Positions 35,434 to 44,644 are shown, numbered from the stretch's first letter. The stretch: DNA of 64,000 nucleotides from an uncultured Bacteroidaceae bacterium (GCA_944321635.1 CALULY010000011.1:28083-92082), one strand, 5' to 3'. The notes: a model not told the origin generated them from the sequence alone. Made by a program: numbers and translations.

Positions 35434-36411
35434 TCAGCTGATGACCTTGTTGGCACCAGAAGTGAACCTGAGTGTGTCGGGGTTGTCTTTGACGAATGAC
35501 TCTATGTGACGGATTCGCTTTTCTTCCAAGATCTCATTGATGGCTATGAGGATGCCTGTCTCCTCAACGTCCCCGAAACCGTAGTTGATAGCGGTCCCAA
35601 ACATTTTCATCGTAGGCGACAGCCCCATATAAGCATTGACGAGAGGCGGTATGCTGTACCCGAGCTTGCTTATTTCAGCCTTCAATATCTTGTAGTCATC
35701 CTTGAACGTCTCGCCTGAGAAGAGTTGTTCGAGCTGCCGTTCATCGGTCTCGATCTTCAAAGGACGGATAGGAGTGATGAGATTGTCTTTGTCGGCAAAA
35801 TGCTTCTTAAGGAAATAAAGTATCATGTCCCGCCCTCCCCTGTGGTAGTTGGGGTACATGGTCACTTTGCCAAAGAAATACTTCGCCTGAGGCATTATCA
35901 CCGTCAACGCCCCGAGACCGTCCCAGAGGTTGTCAAGGGCGAATACGCTCTTGCTCCCCATGCGGGTGGACTGGTATTCCAACGCGACAAAAGAGCGTCC
36001 CAGCTCTATCGTCTGCGGCAAATAGTTGTCTATGAAGTTTTGTGAGAACTTGAACAGATGGGATGTGGCGATCACAGGTTGCCCCTCGTCGTCAAATGCG
36101 ACGTCAGTGCCGAGGATGTAACGGTAGCCGCCTATTATTTTCTTCCTCTCCGGGTCCCAGACGATCAGTTGCTTGCAGGGGTTGGGCATCGTGTCAAACT
36201 CGTCTATGTCAAGGCTCATGCCAGTGCCTCCGCCAGCCGTGCGAAATGCCTCTTCTCGCAGGCGGCCTATCTCCCTCATCACGTTTGGAGAGTTTTGAGC
36301 GGTGACTACATATATGTCATTGTTGCTTTTGTTCGTCACCCTGAGTTTCTTGTCGTCAGTCAATTCCGACTCCAGCAGAGCCACGTCAACGGGTCTGATG
36401 ATTTCTTCCAT
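35434..36411 (-). CDS. glsB: N-acyltransferase, probable glycine lipid synthase GlsB
   Basis: A 325-residue GNAT-fold acyltransferase of the OlsB/hemolysin type. Features are LREEAFRTAGGGTGMSLDID near residue 55, IIGGYRYILGTDV, TIELGRSFVALEYQ and the ALDNLWDGLGALTV helix. In B. thetaiotaomicron the adjacent glsB and glsA genes make N-acyl glycine and O-acylated glycine lipids; the same GNAT plus PlsC pairing is seen here with a 10-bp gap, which is the main reason for the symbol. It could alternatively acylate ornithine or another amino acid. It is 186 bp upstream of ino1 without a clear terminator between. Confidence 0.75.
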   Translation of the reverse strand: MEEIIRPVDVALLESELTDDKKLRVTNKSNNDIYVVTAQNSPNVMREIGRLREEAFRTAGGGTGMSLDIDEFDTMPNPCKQLIVWDPERKKIIGGYRYILGTDVAFDDEGQPVIATSHLFKFSQNFIDNYLPQTIELGRSFVALEYQSTRMGSKSVFALDNLWDGLGALTVIMPQAKYFFGKVTMYPNYHRGGRDMILYFLKKHFADKDNLITPIRPLKIETDERQLEQLFSGETFKDDYKILKAEISKLGYSIPPLVNAYMGLSPTMKMFGTAINYGFGDVEETGILIAINEILEEKRIRHIESFVKDNPDTLRFTSGANKVIS

Positions 36412-36421
36412 ATATAATTAT

Positions 36422-37243
36422 TTATAGTCCATAGACGATTTCCCTCACATAGTCGCACCACTCGCGGATGGTGCGTGAGGAGTCGAATCGCGTGCAAGGG
36501 ATTGGTTCCCCTATCGTCATCTCAAACGTCTTTCCCTTGTTCTTGAACAGCTCGTCGGCAAGGTAGAGCATCGCGATGTTGAACTTTATGCCCAACATTT
36601 TCCTCAGCCTGTCGATGTTGTAAAAGAAGTTGGAGTTGCGTCCTTCAAAGTGTATGGGAACGATGCCTCTGCCCGTCTGTATGCTCTTCACGAGGAAAGT
36701 CTTCTTCCACTCCGGGTCTGTTATCTTGCCCTTGATGCGGCGCGAGCACAGTCCCGCCGGGAACATGATGAGCTGCTGGTCTGACGCGAACCCCGCCTCC
36801 ACCATCTTCGGGAAATTGCGCGATTGCGCCCCGGTCTTGTTGACAGGGATACAGAGCGGCGCAAGCCCTGGGAGATTCATCAAAAGGTCGTTGACGAGGT
36901 ACTTGATTTGCCCGTCGTACTTGTGTCCGAGCACCGACCCTATCGCCACGCCGTCAAGCCCCCCGAGAGGATGGTTTGACACGAATGTGTAAAGACCGTC
37001 ATCCGGCAAGTTCTCACGCCCCTTTACGACAAGGTTCATCTCAAGGAAGCTAAGCACGTAATCAAGGAAATCAACCCCTGTCTTCCCCTTTGCGTAATCG
37101 TTAAGGAAATAGTTGACCTCATCTTGATGCACTATCCGTTTGAGATAGGAAATCACAAAGCGTGGGACATATTTGTACTTGTCCGGTGCCTTGCTCTTCA
37201 AGATGTCTTCAACATCGATGGATACGTTGACATTTTGCATCAT
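36422..37243 (-). CDS. glsA: PlsC-type O-acyltransferase, probable GlsA
   Basis: A 273-residue LPLAT/PlsC-family acyltransferase. The catalytic HX4D-type motif is SNHPLGGLDGVA near residue 90; the acceptor-binding block LMNLPGLAPLCIPVNKTGAQ, the MFPAGLCSRRIKG motif (analogous to FPEGTRS) and GIVPIHFEGRN follow. The N-terminal 60 residues are a helical extension. The order with the adjacent GNAT gene suggests it adds the second, ester-linked chain in glycine lipid synthesis. A consensus promoter lies at 37264-37293, so it heads the glsA-glsB unit. Confidence 0.78.
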   Translation of the reverse strand: MMQNVNVSIDVEDILKSKAPDKYKYVPRFVISYLKRIVHQDEVNYFLNDYAKGKTGVDFLDYVLSFLEMNLVVKGRENLPDDGLYTFVSNHPLGGLDGVAIGSVLGHKYDGQIKYLVNDLLMNLPGLAPLCIPVNKTGAQSRNFPKMVEAGFASDQQLIMFPAGLCSRRIKGKITDPEWKKTFLVKSIQTGRGIVPIHFEGRNSNFFYNIDRLRKMLGIKFNIAMLYLADELFKNKGKTFEMTIGEPIPCTRFDSSRTIREWCDYVREIVYGL

Positions 37244-37263
37244 TCACAATGCTTAACTGCGTG

Positions 37264-37293
37264 CAAATGTAATCCATCTTTCCATATTGCAAA
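37264..37293 (-). promoter_or_regulatory. Promoter of the glsA-glsB unit
   Basis: On the minus strand TTTG (37290-37293), 18-nt spacer, TACATTTG (37264-37271); both elements match exactly. The predicted leader is about 15-20 nt. Confidence 0.65.
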
Positions 37294-37372
37294 AGGAATA
37301 TAATGCAAAATGCCACTAATGCCTTGTCATTAGGCAAAAGAATGGTTTATTTTGCGGCCTCACTCCTAACTA

Positions 37373-38863
37373 ATGGCTACCGGAAGGACACTCTCACCAA
37401 TCATCATGCTGTGCCTCACATTGCTGCTCGCGGCGACGGCAACGGCACGGCCTGAGCCCAAGCACCAGGTGCGTGCCGTGTGGCTCACGACAGCCTACGG
37501 CCTTGACTGGCCCATGGCAGGGAGCACCGACCAGAAGGAAAGCCTCAGGACGATGCTCGACGTGCTGGCCGACGTGGGCATCAACACGGTCATGTTCCAA
37601 TGCCGCATCAGGGGCGACGTGGCATACGACTCCGCCATAGAGCCTCGCAACCCGCTCTTTGCCGGGATGGACTTCGACCCGCTGGCGTTTGCCGTTGACG
37701 AATGCCACAAGCTCGGCATGGAGTGCCACGCATGGATGGTCTGCATCCCGCTCGGCAAGCAAGGCAAAGTGCCAAAGCGGACATTGGACGCGATCGCCCG
37801 CACCGGCAGCGGGCTGGTTATGACCCACGGGCGGCAACTCTACCTCGACCCGTCGCGGCGCGGGACGGGGGAATATCTCGCACGGATCGCCGCCGAACTG
37901 ACATCCCGCTACGACATCGACGGGCTGCACCTCGACTACATCCGCTACCCTGACGACTACCGCGCATTCCCCAAAGCCAAAGGCATGACCGCCGCCCGCA
38001 AAGCAGCGGCACGCCGCGAACACATCACGGGCATTGTGAGACGCATCCACACGGCCGTCAAGTCCGTCAAGCCTTGGGTGAGCCTCAGTTGCGCTACCAT
38101 AGGCAAACTCCGCTCCACCTCCCGCCTCGACAGCCGTGGCTGGGATGCCCGCGACTGCCTCGGCCAAGATGTGCAGAGATGGCTCGGCGAGGGACTGGTC
38201 GATGCGGTCTACCCGATGATGTACTACAAGGACGGCGACTTCTACCCATTCGCTGCCGACTGGAGCGAAGCGGTTGACGGCTGCCGCGTAATCCCCGCGC
38301 TCGGGCTCTACCGCATCGAATACTGGGATCAAGGATGGGATGCCGCCGAGATAGTCGGACAGGCACTGTTTTGCGAAGCGTTGGGACTGGGAGGCATAGG
38401 CCTTTATCGCGCCAAGACATTGACAGACAACACCCGCAACATCTGCGGGCTGCTGCGCGGCGATGTCTTCCGACACAAAGCCTTGCCACGGCACGGCGAC
38501 GGCAGCGCACGCATGGACAGCTGCACCGTCACCCTGACACGCGTCAAGACAACGGGACGGCGCACGCGCCTCCAATGGGAATGCCGGGGGGCGGCAAGCG
38601 AAGTGACGTTCACCATCTATGCCAGCGACACCTGGCCGGTTGACACCGGCGACCCGGCCAACATCATCGAGACGGGCGTAAAGGGCGGGAGCTACACCTA
38701 CGACTACACATACGACAGCGGGCGGCGGGCGCACTTCGCCGTGACAGCCACCGACCGCTTCGGCAACGAGAGCGCACCCGCCGCGACACCACGGCCTGAC
38801 GAGACGCACTTGGGAGTGATGTTGCCATCGCTGGTTCTCGGGGAAAGTCGCATGGGTCGGTAA
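37373..38863 (+). CDS. Glycoside hydrolase-like 10 (GHL10) family protein
   Basis: A 496-residue secreted protein of the GHL10/DUF187 family, a TIM-barrel group related to glycosidases. A signal peptide (IIMLCLTLLLAATATA) is followed by the family opening VRAVWLTTAYGLDWPM, then MLDVLADVGINTVMFQCRIRGDVAYDS, GMECHAWMVCIP, DIDGLHLDYIRYP (barrel acids), VDAVYPMMYYKDGDFYPFA and GGIGLYRAKTL. The last ~110 residues are a beta-sandwich module (fibronectin-like, TFTIYASDTWPV). Related proteins act on peptidoglycan or polysaccharides. A weak promoter (TTATTTTG at 37347-37354) precedes it. Monocistronic, ended by the hairpin at 39003. Confidence 0.85.
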   Translation: MATGRTLSPIIMLCLTLLLAATATARPEPKHQVRAVWLTTAYGLDWPMAGSTDQKESLRTMLDVLADVGINTVMFQCRIRGDVAYDSAIEPRNPLFAGMDFDPLAFAVDECHKLGMECHAWMVCIPLGKQGKVPKRTLDAIARTGSGLVMTHGRQLYLDPSRRGTGEYLARIAAELTSRYDIDGLHLDYIRYPDDYRAFPKAKGMTAARKAAARREHITGIVRRIHTAVKSVKPWVSLSCATIGKLRSTSRLDSRGWDARDCLGQDVQRWLGEGLVDAVYPMMYYKDGDFYPFAADWSEAVDGCRVIPALGLYRIEYWDQGWDAAEIVGQALFCEALGLGGIGLYRAKTLTDNTRNICGLLRGDVFRHKALPRHGDGSARMDSCTVTLTRVKTTGRRTRLQWECRGAASEVTFTIYASDTWPVDTGDPANIIETGVKGGSYTYDYTYDSGRRAHFAVTATDRFGNESAPAATPRPDETHLGVMLPSLVLGESRMGR

Positions 38864-38881
38864 GACAAAATCGCGGGGTGC

Positions 38882-38982
38882 TTTGTAACTCGCACTTACA
38901 AAACACTTCAAATTCCTGAAACACCGAGACGGATTTGTAGAGCACCGACCCGCAAGCCTGGAGCACCGCCCCGGCGCAGCAA
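38882..38982. repeat. Array G: degenerate palindrome plus three 21-bp units
   Basis: A single palindrome-like unit (38882-38902, arms TTTGTAACT and ACTTACAAA around CGC in shifted register) resembles arrays D and F. It is followed by three 21-bp-spaced blocks beginning at 38920, 38941 and 38962 with AACACCGAG, AGCACCGAC and AGCACCGCC. It lies between the convergent GHL10 and outer-membrane protein genes, before the shared terminator. The weakest member of the family. Confidence 0.45.
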
Positions 38983-39002
38983 AGGCGCGAGGCATCACGA
39001 CA

Positions 39003-39045
39003 AAAAGTGGCAGGCAACCCACATCGGGGATTGCCTGCCACTTTT
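39003..39045. terminator. Bidirectional terminator
   Basis: AAAAGTGGCAGGCAA (39003-39017) and TTGCCTGCCACTTTT (39031-39045) form a perfect 15-bp stem that extends inward through CCC/GGG. T-runs close the stem on both strands. It serves the convergent GHL10 and 822-residue outer-membrane protein genes. Confidence 0.85.
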
Positions 39046-39061
39046 CACATCACCGCCACCG

Positions 39062-41530
39062 TCACAGCCCAACCTTGAACGACACGGCAAGACCGCGCGG
39101 GATGCACTCGGACATGGCGAAACGCCCGTGCCCGACGCTGTAATCGGGGTTGAAGCAATACTCCGTCAACTCCGTCCCGAAGTCGTATATGTTGTAGCAC
39201 AACACCTCGACCTCGACCGGCCTTTTCCTGATGCTGCCCTTGTAGCTGGCGCGGATGTCGAAGTTGAAAAACATATCCTCACGGCTGCCAAAGTCCCCGT
39301 CGAGCGGGTTGATACCTTTGGTGCGGCGGTTCCAGATGGCGACCTGCGTGCTGCCGTCGGCATTCCGCTCGGTCTCGTAGTTGAATCCCGAGAACGGCTG
39401 CCCGTCCTTGAACTTGCCCGTCAGCGCGACGCTGAAGTGCTCGTCGATGTTCCACCCCAGATGGAGGCGGGCGATGTAGGCGCGGTCCTGGTCATACCGG
39501 CCTATCCCCTTGGCCAGCGCGTTTGGGTTGGCGGTCGTCTCGGTCAGTGCTGCCACGTCGTTGACGAGAGGGCCGTTGCCCAGCCCGGCGAATCCGGCCA
39601 TGAGGTAGGATTGCCACGAGAGCATGGCGAAAAACTTGGGACCGACGTATTCGTACTTTATGACCGACGAGAAGTAGTAGGGCGTGTTGGACACGAAGTT
39701 GGTCCAACCGTCCTTGTGCATATAACTTTTGGGCAAGTATCCTACAACATAGTCCACCGCCTTGCCACCGTCAAACATGAACACCTGCGTGCCTTGCGTC
39801 CCCTGCGCCTCGTTGTCCGACGTGACATAATGCCCGTAATCCCCCGCATCGACGCCGAAGGTGGTCATCCACGTGTCGAAGTACTTCCTGTAAGAATTCA
39901 GGAAACTGATGGTGTGACGGCCGAAGCGGAAATGTATGGGGATGTCCAGCACGAAGTAGGACGGTTGGCGCAACAGCTCGACCTTGCTGCGCGAAGCTCC
40001 TCCGGTCGAGATGAAGTAGCCTCCCCTCTCGCCTTCGCCGTAGCGTTGGTCGCCGTTCTTGTCCAGCCAGTAGTAGACATCGCCGTTCATGTAACGCTTG
40101 GAGAAATAACGGATGTCGTCATAGTTGAACGTGACACGGTTTCTGCTCAGGTTGACCTCCATCTCAAACCACTGGCACGGCGCGATCCTGAATCCAGCCA
40201 TGACCTGCCAGTTTGGACGGAACATCGACCTGTCCTTGACCAGCATCGCGTCGATGGTCACATCCACGTTCGCCCTGAAGTCCAGCCATCCCGCAAGGCG
40301 GCGATGGAAGACGAGGCTTGCCGTGTTTTCCAACAGCCCGCTGGCGAATGCCTCGCTCGACCATTCGTAAACGTAGAGAGGCGTGAACGGTTCGCCAACC
40401 TGATGCAGATAGACGGCATTTGAGAAGTGACCGCGCCTCGGGGCGAAATGCATGAGTGAGTTGTAGCCGTCAAACGTGAATGACATCCAGCTGTTGATGC
40501 GATGCTCAAGGTTCAAGGCGTAGGACAACTCCGATGTCACCCCGTCCGGCTGCCATGGTTCGAAGCCCTCCCCGTCCTGGTCGATGATGTTGCGGGCATA
40601 GTCCAGGTCGTCATGCCGCACATTGTTCAATGCCAGGGTAAGACCTGATGCATACCTGGTGTGCTCGCGCCGCTTGGTGCCATAGAACGAGAGGCTGTAA
40701 GTGCCCTGCCGCGCCGTCTCCTCGCGTCCGAAGTAGAATTCCGAGCTCATGTTGCTGCGCCCCGACACACCTATTATGTAATTCATCGTGTCAAACAAGC
40801 GCACGGGCTTCACCGGGAGCTGCCCGTCCATGCTCAGTTGGTAAAAGTCCTCCGGGTAGTAGTCATCTATGCCCGTCTCGTCAAAATCCACCAACTTCCT
40901 CACCCCGTAATCGAAGTAAAGGTGCTGCCTGTAACTGTCCTCCCCGCGCCGCAACGCATAGTTTAAGTCCACGCTGCCCAGCCCTTGCATCTTGTTGCGG
41001 TGCTCCATGGGCTTGTAGGCTCTCTCCTGCGCCGTGAGGTGCAGCAGGTTGATGAATTGTTTCGTGCCGCCTGATATGCCCCCGAGCCCACCAAAGTTGT
41101 ACGCAGCACGGATTGCGTCAGGCACATCCGCATCCTTGGTCAGCCACAATTGCGAAGTGTGATAGTCGATGTCGAGGCTGTGGGTGAGCATATCGACATG
41201 ATAGGTCGTCGCACCTGGCATGAAACGGCTGTCGATGCGGAACCCGTCGAGGTAGAACCGGTTCCAACGGTAGGAGTTGCCCGACACCGAGAACGTGAGC
41301 CTGTCAGGCGCGGCAAAACCTCCCGTCGTCTCGGTCTGATAGGTCGTGTAGTCGTCAAGGTTGTCAAGGTAGTTGGTCAAATCACCTGACTTGTAGTAGG
41401 TCCTGAACAATTCGCTGCTGCGGTGCTGCCGCCCGTAGCCGGGCAAGGTGTCAAGCGGTTCGGTTGTCCCGGCCGCATAAGCCGAGAGGAACGATGGCAG
41501 CAACACCAGGGTCAATAGATGTGTTTTCAT
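39062..41530 (-). CDS. TonB-receptor-like outer-membrane protein
   Basis: An 822-residue outer-membrane beta-barrel. A signal peptide (MKTHLLTLVLLPSFLSAYAA) is followed by a ~150-residue plug-like region (RLTFSVSGNSYRWNRFYLDG, FGGLGGISGGTKQFINLLHL), then about twenty amphipathic strands. The C-terminus CIPRGLAVSFKVGL is like that of TonB-dependent receptors. There is no carboxypeptidase-regulatory domain and no clear TonB box, so energised import is uncertain. Last gene of a three-gene unit: it starts 4 bp after the 417-residue protein. No SusD-like partner is present. Substrate unknown. Confidence 0.75.
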   Translation of the reverse strand: MKTHLLTLVLLPSFLSAYAAGTTEPLDTLPGYGRQHRSSELFRTYYKSGDLTNYLDNLDDYTTYQTETTGGFAAPDRLTFSVSGNSYRWNRFYLDGFRIDSRFMPGATTYHVDMLTHSLDIDYHTSQLWLTKDADVPDAIRAAYNFGGLGGISGGTKQFINLLHLTAQERAYKPMEHRNKMQGLGSVDLNYALRRGEDSYRQHLYFDYGVRKLVDFDETGIDDYYPEDFYQLSMDGQLPVKPVRLFDTMNYIIGVSGRSNMSSEFYFGREETARQGTYSLSFYGTKRREHTRYASGLTLALNNVRHDDLDYARNIIDQDGEGFEPWQPDGVTSELSYALNLEHRINSWMSFTFDGYNSLMHFAPRRGHFSNAVYLHQVGEPFTPLYVYEWSSEAFASGLLENTASLVFHRRLAGWLDFRANVDVTIDAMLVKDRSMFRPNWQVMAGFRIAPCQWFEMEVNLSRNRVTFNYDDIRYFSKRYMNGDVYYWLDKNGDQRYGEGERGGYFISTGGASRSKVELLRQPSYFVLDIPIHFRFGRHTISFLNSYRKYFDTWMTTFGVDAGDYGHYVTSDNEAQGTQGTQVFMFDGGKAVDYVVGYLPKSYMHKDGWTNFVSNTPYYFSSVIKYEYVGPKFFAMLSWQSYLMAGFAGLGNGPLVNDVAALTETTANPNALAKGIGRYDQDRAYIARLHLGWNIDEHFSVALTGKFKDGQPFSGFNYETERNADGSTQVAIWNRRTKGINPLDGDFGSREDMFFNFDIRASYKGSIRKRPVEVEVLCYNIYDFGTELTEYCFNPDYSVGHGRFAMSECIPRGLAVSFKVGL

Positions 41531-41534
41531 CAGA

Positions 41535-42788
41535 TCAATGTTTCTTGTTGAAGTCCTTTAACAGGAACGACGGCGACAGCCTGAAATAGACCGCTGCTGC
41601 GAAACTTGTCGTCATCGACTGCGCCACCTTTGTCCCGTCGGCCTCTATCATGTCGCCCTTGTGGAGGTAAAATGCCTTGAAGTTCGCCCCCCATGAGTAG
41701 CATTTGCCAAAGGACTGCGAGTACTCAATGTTTAACGTCGTCACCTGAGGGTCGGTGAACCTCGTCCCAGTATATGGCACACCGATGCACCCAAAGTGCG
41801 GATTGCCGAGCAGCGAGATGTAGTTGTGAGCCGCCCAATGCCCCACCCCGACGTTGAAACGCCAGATGTCCATCTCGGCAAGGCCGTACACCCCCACCCC
41901 GCGTTTGAACGGGAACAGCTCGCCCTTGCCCTCATTGGAGGCAAAAGCGTTGACACTCACGCTGACTTGCCTGACCAATCGGGAGCGGAGGTTTATGTCA
42001 AGCTGGCAACCGGCCGAGGCATTCATCCAGGTCTGCACGCGGTTGGTGGCGATGGTGTCTATCTCACCGCCGCGATGTTGCATCACGAGGTTCAGGGGGA
42101 AGAAGACATGGACACGCGAAGCCTCATCGTTGACCTTCACTTTGGCGGCCGCACCGACAGTGAACGCCTCCTGGTGGTTATCGTTACGGAAGATGAAACT
42201 TTCCCAGTTTACCCACGCGTCGAGGTCAAAGTGCGGTGTCCCGACCAACAGCTGCAAACCTGCCTCGGGGCGTGTTGTGAGCATATTCTCCTCGTCATAG
42301 AGTGGTTCGGGCAAACCGTGCGCCACTCCGCCATATATATTACCCATGACCAGATCGACTGCGGGCGACAGTTTGGCGTGCACCCTCAGGAATGGGGTCA
42401 TGTTGACCCGTTTCGTCTCACCCGTTGGCAAGTGCCTTATCGGGTCTTTGAAGTAAACTTCCTGATAGGCTGTCGCTCCCCAATAGGTCGTCATGTTAAA
42501 CCCCGCCTCGATTTTCAAGTTCCCAAGCGGCTGGTAGGTCAGGGTCGGCCGCAAGAGAAATCCGGGGAGGGTGTAGCCGTCGGTGCGCCCTCCGACATAC
42601 TCGTTGTCACGCAGGAAGTCGATGTTTTCCACGTCGAGGCGCAATTCGCCCCGCCCGTCGGCGGACAAGGTGCGGTCTTCCACAAAGATTGTTTGTCTCA
42701 TCTGCGCCATGGCATTGCCGCATTGTGCCAGCAGCACCAGCAGCACAGCCGCGCAAGCCTTAACCTTTTTAGTCATCATGTTGCTCAT
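41535..42788 (-). CDS. Outer-membrane beta-barrel protein of unknown function
   Basis: A 417-residue exported protein. After a signal peptide (VKACAAVLLVLLAQCGNAMA) comes a strand-rich barrel-like sequence: LPGFLLRPTLTYQPLGNLKI, MTPFLRVHAKLSPAVDLVMG, PEAGLQLLVGTPHFDLDAWV, FAAAVYFRLSPSFLLKDF at the end. No family is recognised; length and strand pattern suggest a barrel of about 16 strands. Its ATG overlaps the stop of the upstream lipoprotein gene (ATGA, 42785-42788), so the two are translationally coupled, and the third gene follows after 4 bp. The three are likely to act together at the outer membrane. Confidence 0.65.
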   Translation of the reverse strand: MSNMMTKKVKACAAVLLVLLAQCGNAMAQMRQTIFVEDRTLSADGRGELRLDVENIDFLRDNEYVGGRTDGYTLPGFLLRPTLTYQPLGNLKIEAGFNMTTYWGATAYQEVYFKDPIRHLPTGETKRVNMTPFLRVHAKLSPAVDLVMGNIYGGVAHGLPEPLYDEENMLTTRPEAGLQLLVGTPHFDLDAWVNWESFIFRNDNHQEAFTVGAAAKVKVNDEASRVHVFFPLNLVMQHRGGEIDTIATNRVQTWMNASAGCQLDINLRSRLVRQVSVSVNAFASNEGKGELFPFKRGVGVYGLAEMDIWRFNVGVGHWAAHNYISLLGNPHFGCIGVPYTGTRFTDPQVTTLNIEYSQSFGKCYSWGANFKAFYLHKGDMIEADGTKVAQSMTTSFAAAVYFRLSPSFLLKDFNKKH

Positions 42789-44644
42789 GCTCCAGGGTAT
42801 GTACGGGTGCGGTTCTTTTTCTGCCGCACCTCGGGCTTTTGTTTGGTTATCTCAAGCGGCTTTTGCTTGTTGAGCGGACGGGCGTACAAATCCCAATCTT
42901 GCTCGATAGTCCACATCGCTTTGAGGTCTATGGCGGCGTTGTAGTAGTACACCTCCTCACCGTGCCGCTTCTTTGAGTAGTCGCCGGTGTCCCATTCACC
43001 GTTGCCATTGGTGTCGATGCACAACCTTGCATAGTACTGCCCCGCCGGCAGGTAGTTGAACACCGCCTCCCCGTCCTCGACGGCCACCTTTCTTATCGGG
43101 GCGTCGTTCTTGTTCAACAGTTCTGCGTAGGCGGGTCGACCGTCAAGCCCTCGCACCTTGAACACTATCATGCCGTACTCTTTTATGGGCCTTATCTTGA
43201 ATGTCTTGTCGATGCGGTCATTGACAAGGCCGTATATGCTCCTTATCGTGCCCGAATCGACGGTCAGCCTGTACTCCGCGCTCTCTTCCCAATTGGCCAG
43301 CCAGCGATATGTCCTCACGTCCCTCGCATCTGGCACGAAGTTGAATGGTATGTCCTCATAGACCGAATCGACCTTCATCATTATGCGCATCTTCGACCTT
43401 TGGAACGTATCCAACGGATGCTCGAAAATCACGGTTATGTCCTTGTAGCCGTCAAATGTCGCCGTCAACGACTCAAGGTTGACCCCGAGGGCGGGAATCA
43501 CCGTGTCCGTCTCCTCCTTGTCGCGCCGGCGGCGTTTGGGCTCAAAGAGTTTTTTGGTTACGGCTTTCACCGTGTCTGTCTGCCGCACGGGGAGCATGAG
43601 GCTGTCTGTCGTCATGTAGGTGACAGCCAGTTTGAGTGTATCGACGTTGTAGACGAGGGAGTCACGTATCCAATAGGCTATGGTGTCATTCTTAAGGCTC
43701 GGCTCCACGATGAACGCGTCGGTTTCGTCAAAGTTCAACCCCCTGACCTCGGGCAGCGAGTCGGCCTTGGTGTTGAAGAAAAGGGTGAATTTCCGTTTGT
43801 CCGAGCGGTCGTTCTTCATCAGCTTTTGAACCTTGTAATCCTCCTGGAACACGCTGAGCACGATGTCATCGGGGACGTAGTGGGTGTAATCGACCTTGAT
43901 TATCGTGTCGATTGTCACCGTGTCAACCCATGTCGTGTCATAACGCACGTCGGGGAAGCACGACGGGACGATGACCGAATCGAGGAACGCCAGTTCCTCG
44001 CTCTTCTGGCTGAAGATGTAGTTTTGATCATTGTCGTTGAGGGCATATATCTTGTACGCTCCTGGTTTAACGCCCTTGATGCGGAATTGCCCACGGCTGT
44101 CCGTGCGCCCGATGCGTTCCATCTTCTTTGTCGTAAACGCCGTGTCGGACAAATCGCTGTGAAGTCCGACGAGGAATCCCTTGACTGGTTCCAGGTTTTG
44201 TGCGTTGACGACGGTGCCGGCAACTTCCATCGTGTCGATGGCATCGCCCGTCGAGAAGGTGAAGACGAAGTTTTCCAGCGGGTTTCCCTCATTGTTGTCC
44301 ACGATTGCATCGCTGAAGTCGATCGTGTAGGTGGTGCTGTCGCGCAGCGTGTCAAGGAAGTTTATGTCGATGTGCTTGCCTATCGCCTCGATTTCGGGCT
44401 GGCGTTGCTGCGGCGGGGAAACGACGATTTTCTCGCTGGCATTCTCGATTTTGATGTATTCGTCAAATTCTATCGTTACCTTCTTCCTGCTCACGCCGGT
44501 CGCGCCTTGCATGGGAGTGCTCTTGAGCATGACAGGCGGCTGCTCGTCGTAAGGACCTCCGTCGGGACGGCCGATGTTGGCGCACGCCGCTGCAAGCAGT
44601 GCTACGGCAGCGAGGCACGACAGTCTGGTGATTTGTTTCTTCAT
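42785..44644 (-). CDS. Ig-like (Big_5) domain lipoprotein
   Basis: A 619-residue lipoprotein, lipobox LLAAAC (Cys21), followed by ANIGRPDGGPYDEQPPVMLK and a Big_5 Ig-like domain (STPMQGATGVSRKKVTIEFD, TYTIDFSDAIVDNNEGNPLE, FVFTFSTGD). Residues ~115-200 include a carboxypeptidase-regulatory-like or SpaA-type fold (VVNAQNLEPVKGFLVGLHSD, GQFRIKGVKPGAYKIYALND). A long Thr/Asp-rich middle and a second Ig-like part follow; the end has FNYLPAGQYYARLCIDTNGNG. The family is common and uncharacterised in Bacteroidetes. First gene of the three-gene outer-membrane unit; a -7-like TATTTTTG lies at 44676-44683. Confidence 0.8.
   Translation of the reverse strand: MKKQITRLSCLAAVALLAAACANIGRPDGGPYDEQPPVMLKSTPMQGATGVSRKKVTIEFDEYIKIENASEKIVVSPPQQRQPEIEAIGKHIDINFLDTLRDSTTYTIDFSDAIVDNNEGNPLENFVFTFSTGDAIDTMEVAGTVVNAQNLEPVKGFLVGLHSDLSDTAFTTKKMERIGRTDSRGQFRIKGVKPGAYKIYALNDNDQNYIFSQKSEELAFLDSVIVPSCFPDVRYDTTWVDTVTIDTIIKVDYTHYVPDDIVLSVFQEDYKVQKLMKNDRSDKRKFTLFFNTKADSLPEVRGLNFDETDAFIVEPSLKNDTIAYWIRDSLVYNVDTLKLAVTYMTTDSLMLPVRQTDTVKAVTKKLFEPKRRRRDKEETDTVIPALGVNLESLTATFDGYKDITVIFEHPLDTFQRSKMRIMMKVDSVYEDIPFNFVPDARDVRTYRWLANWEESAEYRLTVDSGTIRSIYGLVNDRIDKTFKIRPIKEYGMIVFKVRGLDGRPAYAELLNKNDAPIRKVAVEDGEAVFNYLPAGQYYARLCIDTNGNGEWDTGDYSKKRHGEEVYYYNAAIDLKAMWTIEQDWDLYARPLNKQKPLEITKQKPEVRQKKNRTRTYPGA

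Noticed and set aside
35434..36411. Hemolysin as the product of the GNAT gene
   Set aside because: Older annotations call this family hemolysin because expression in a heterologous host gives haemolytic lipid products; the fold and neighbour indicate an acyltransferase.
37394..39022. 542-codon ORF antisense to the GHL10 gene
   Set aside because: Shadow ORF in a G+C-rich gene; the plus strand encodes a clear GHL10 protein.
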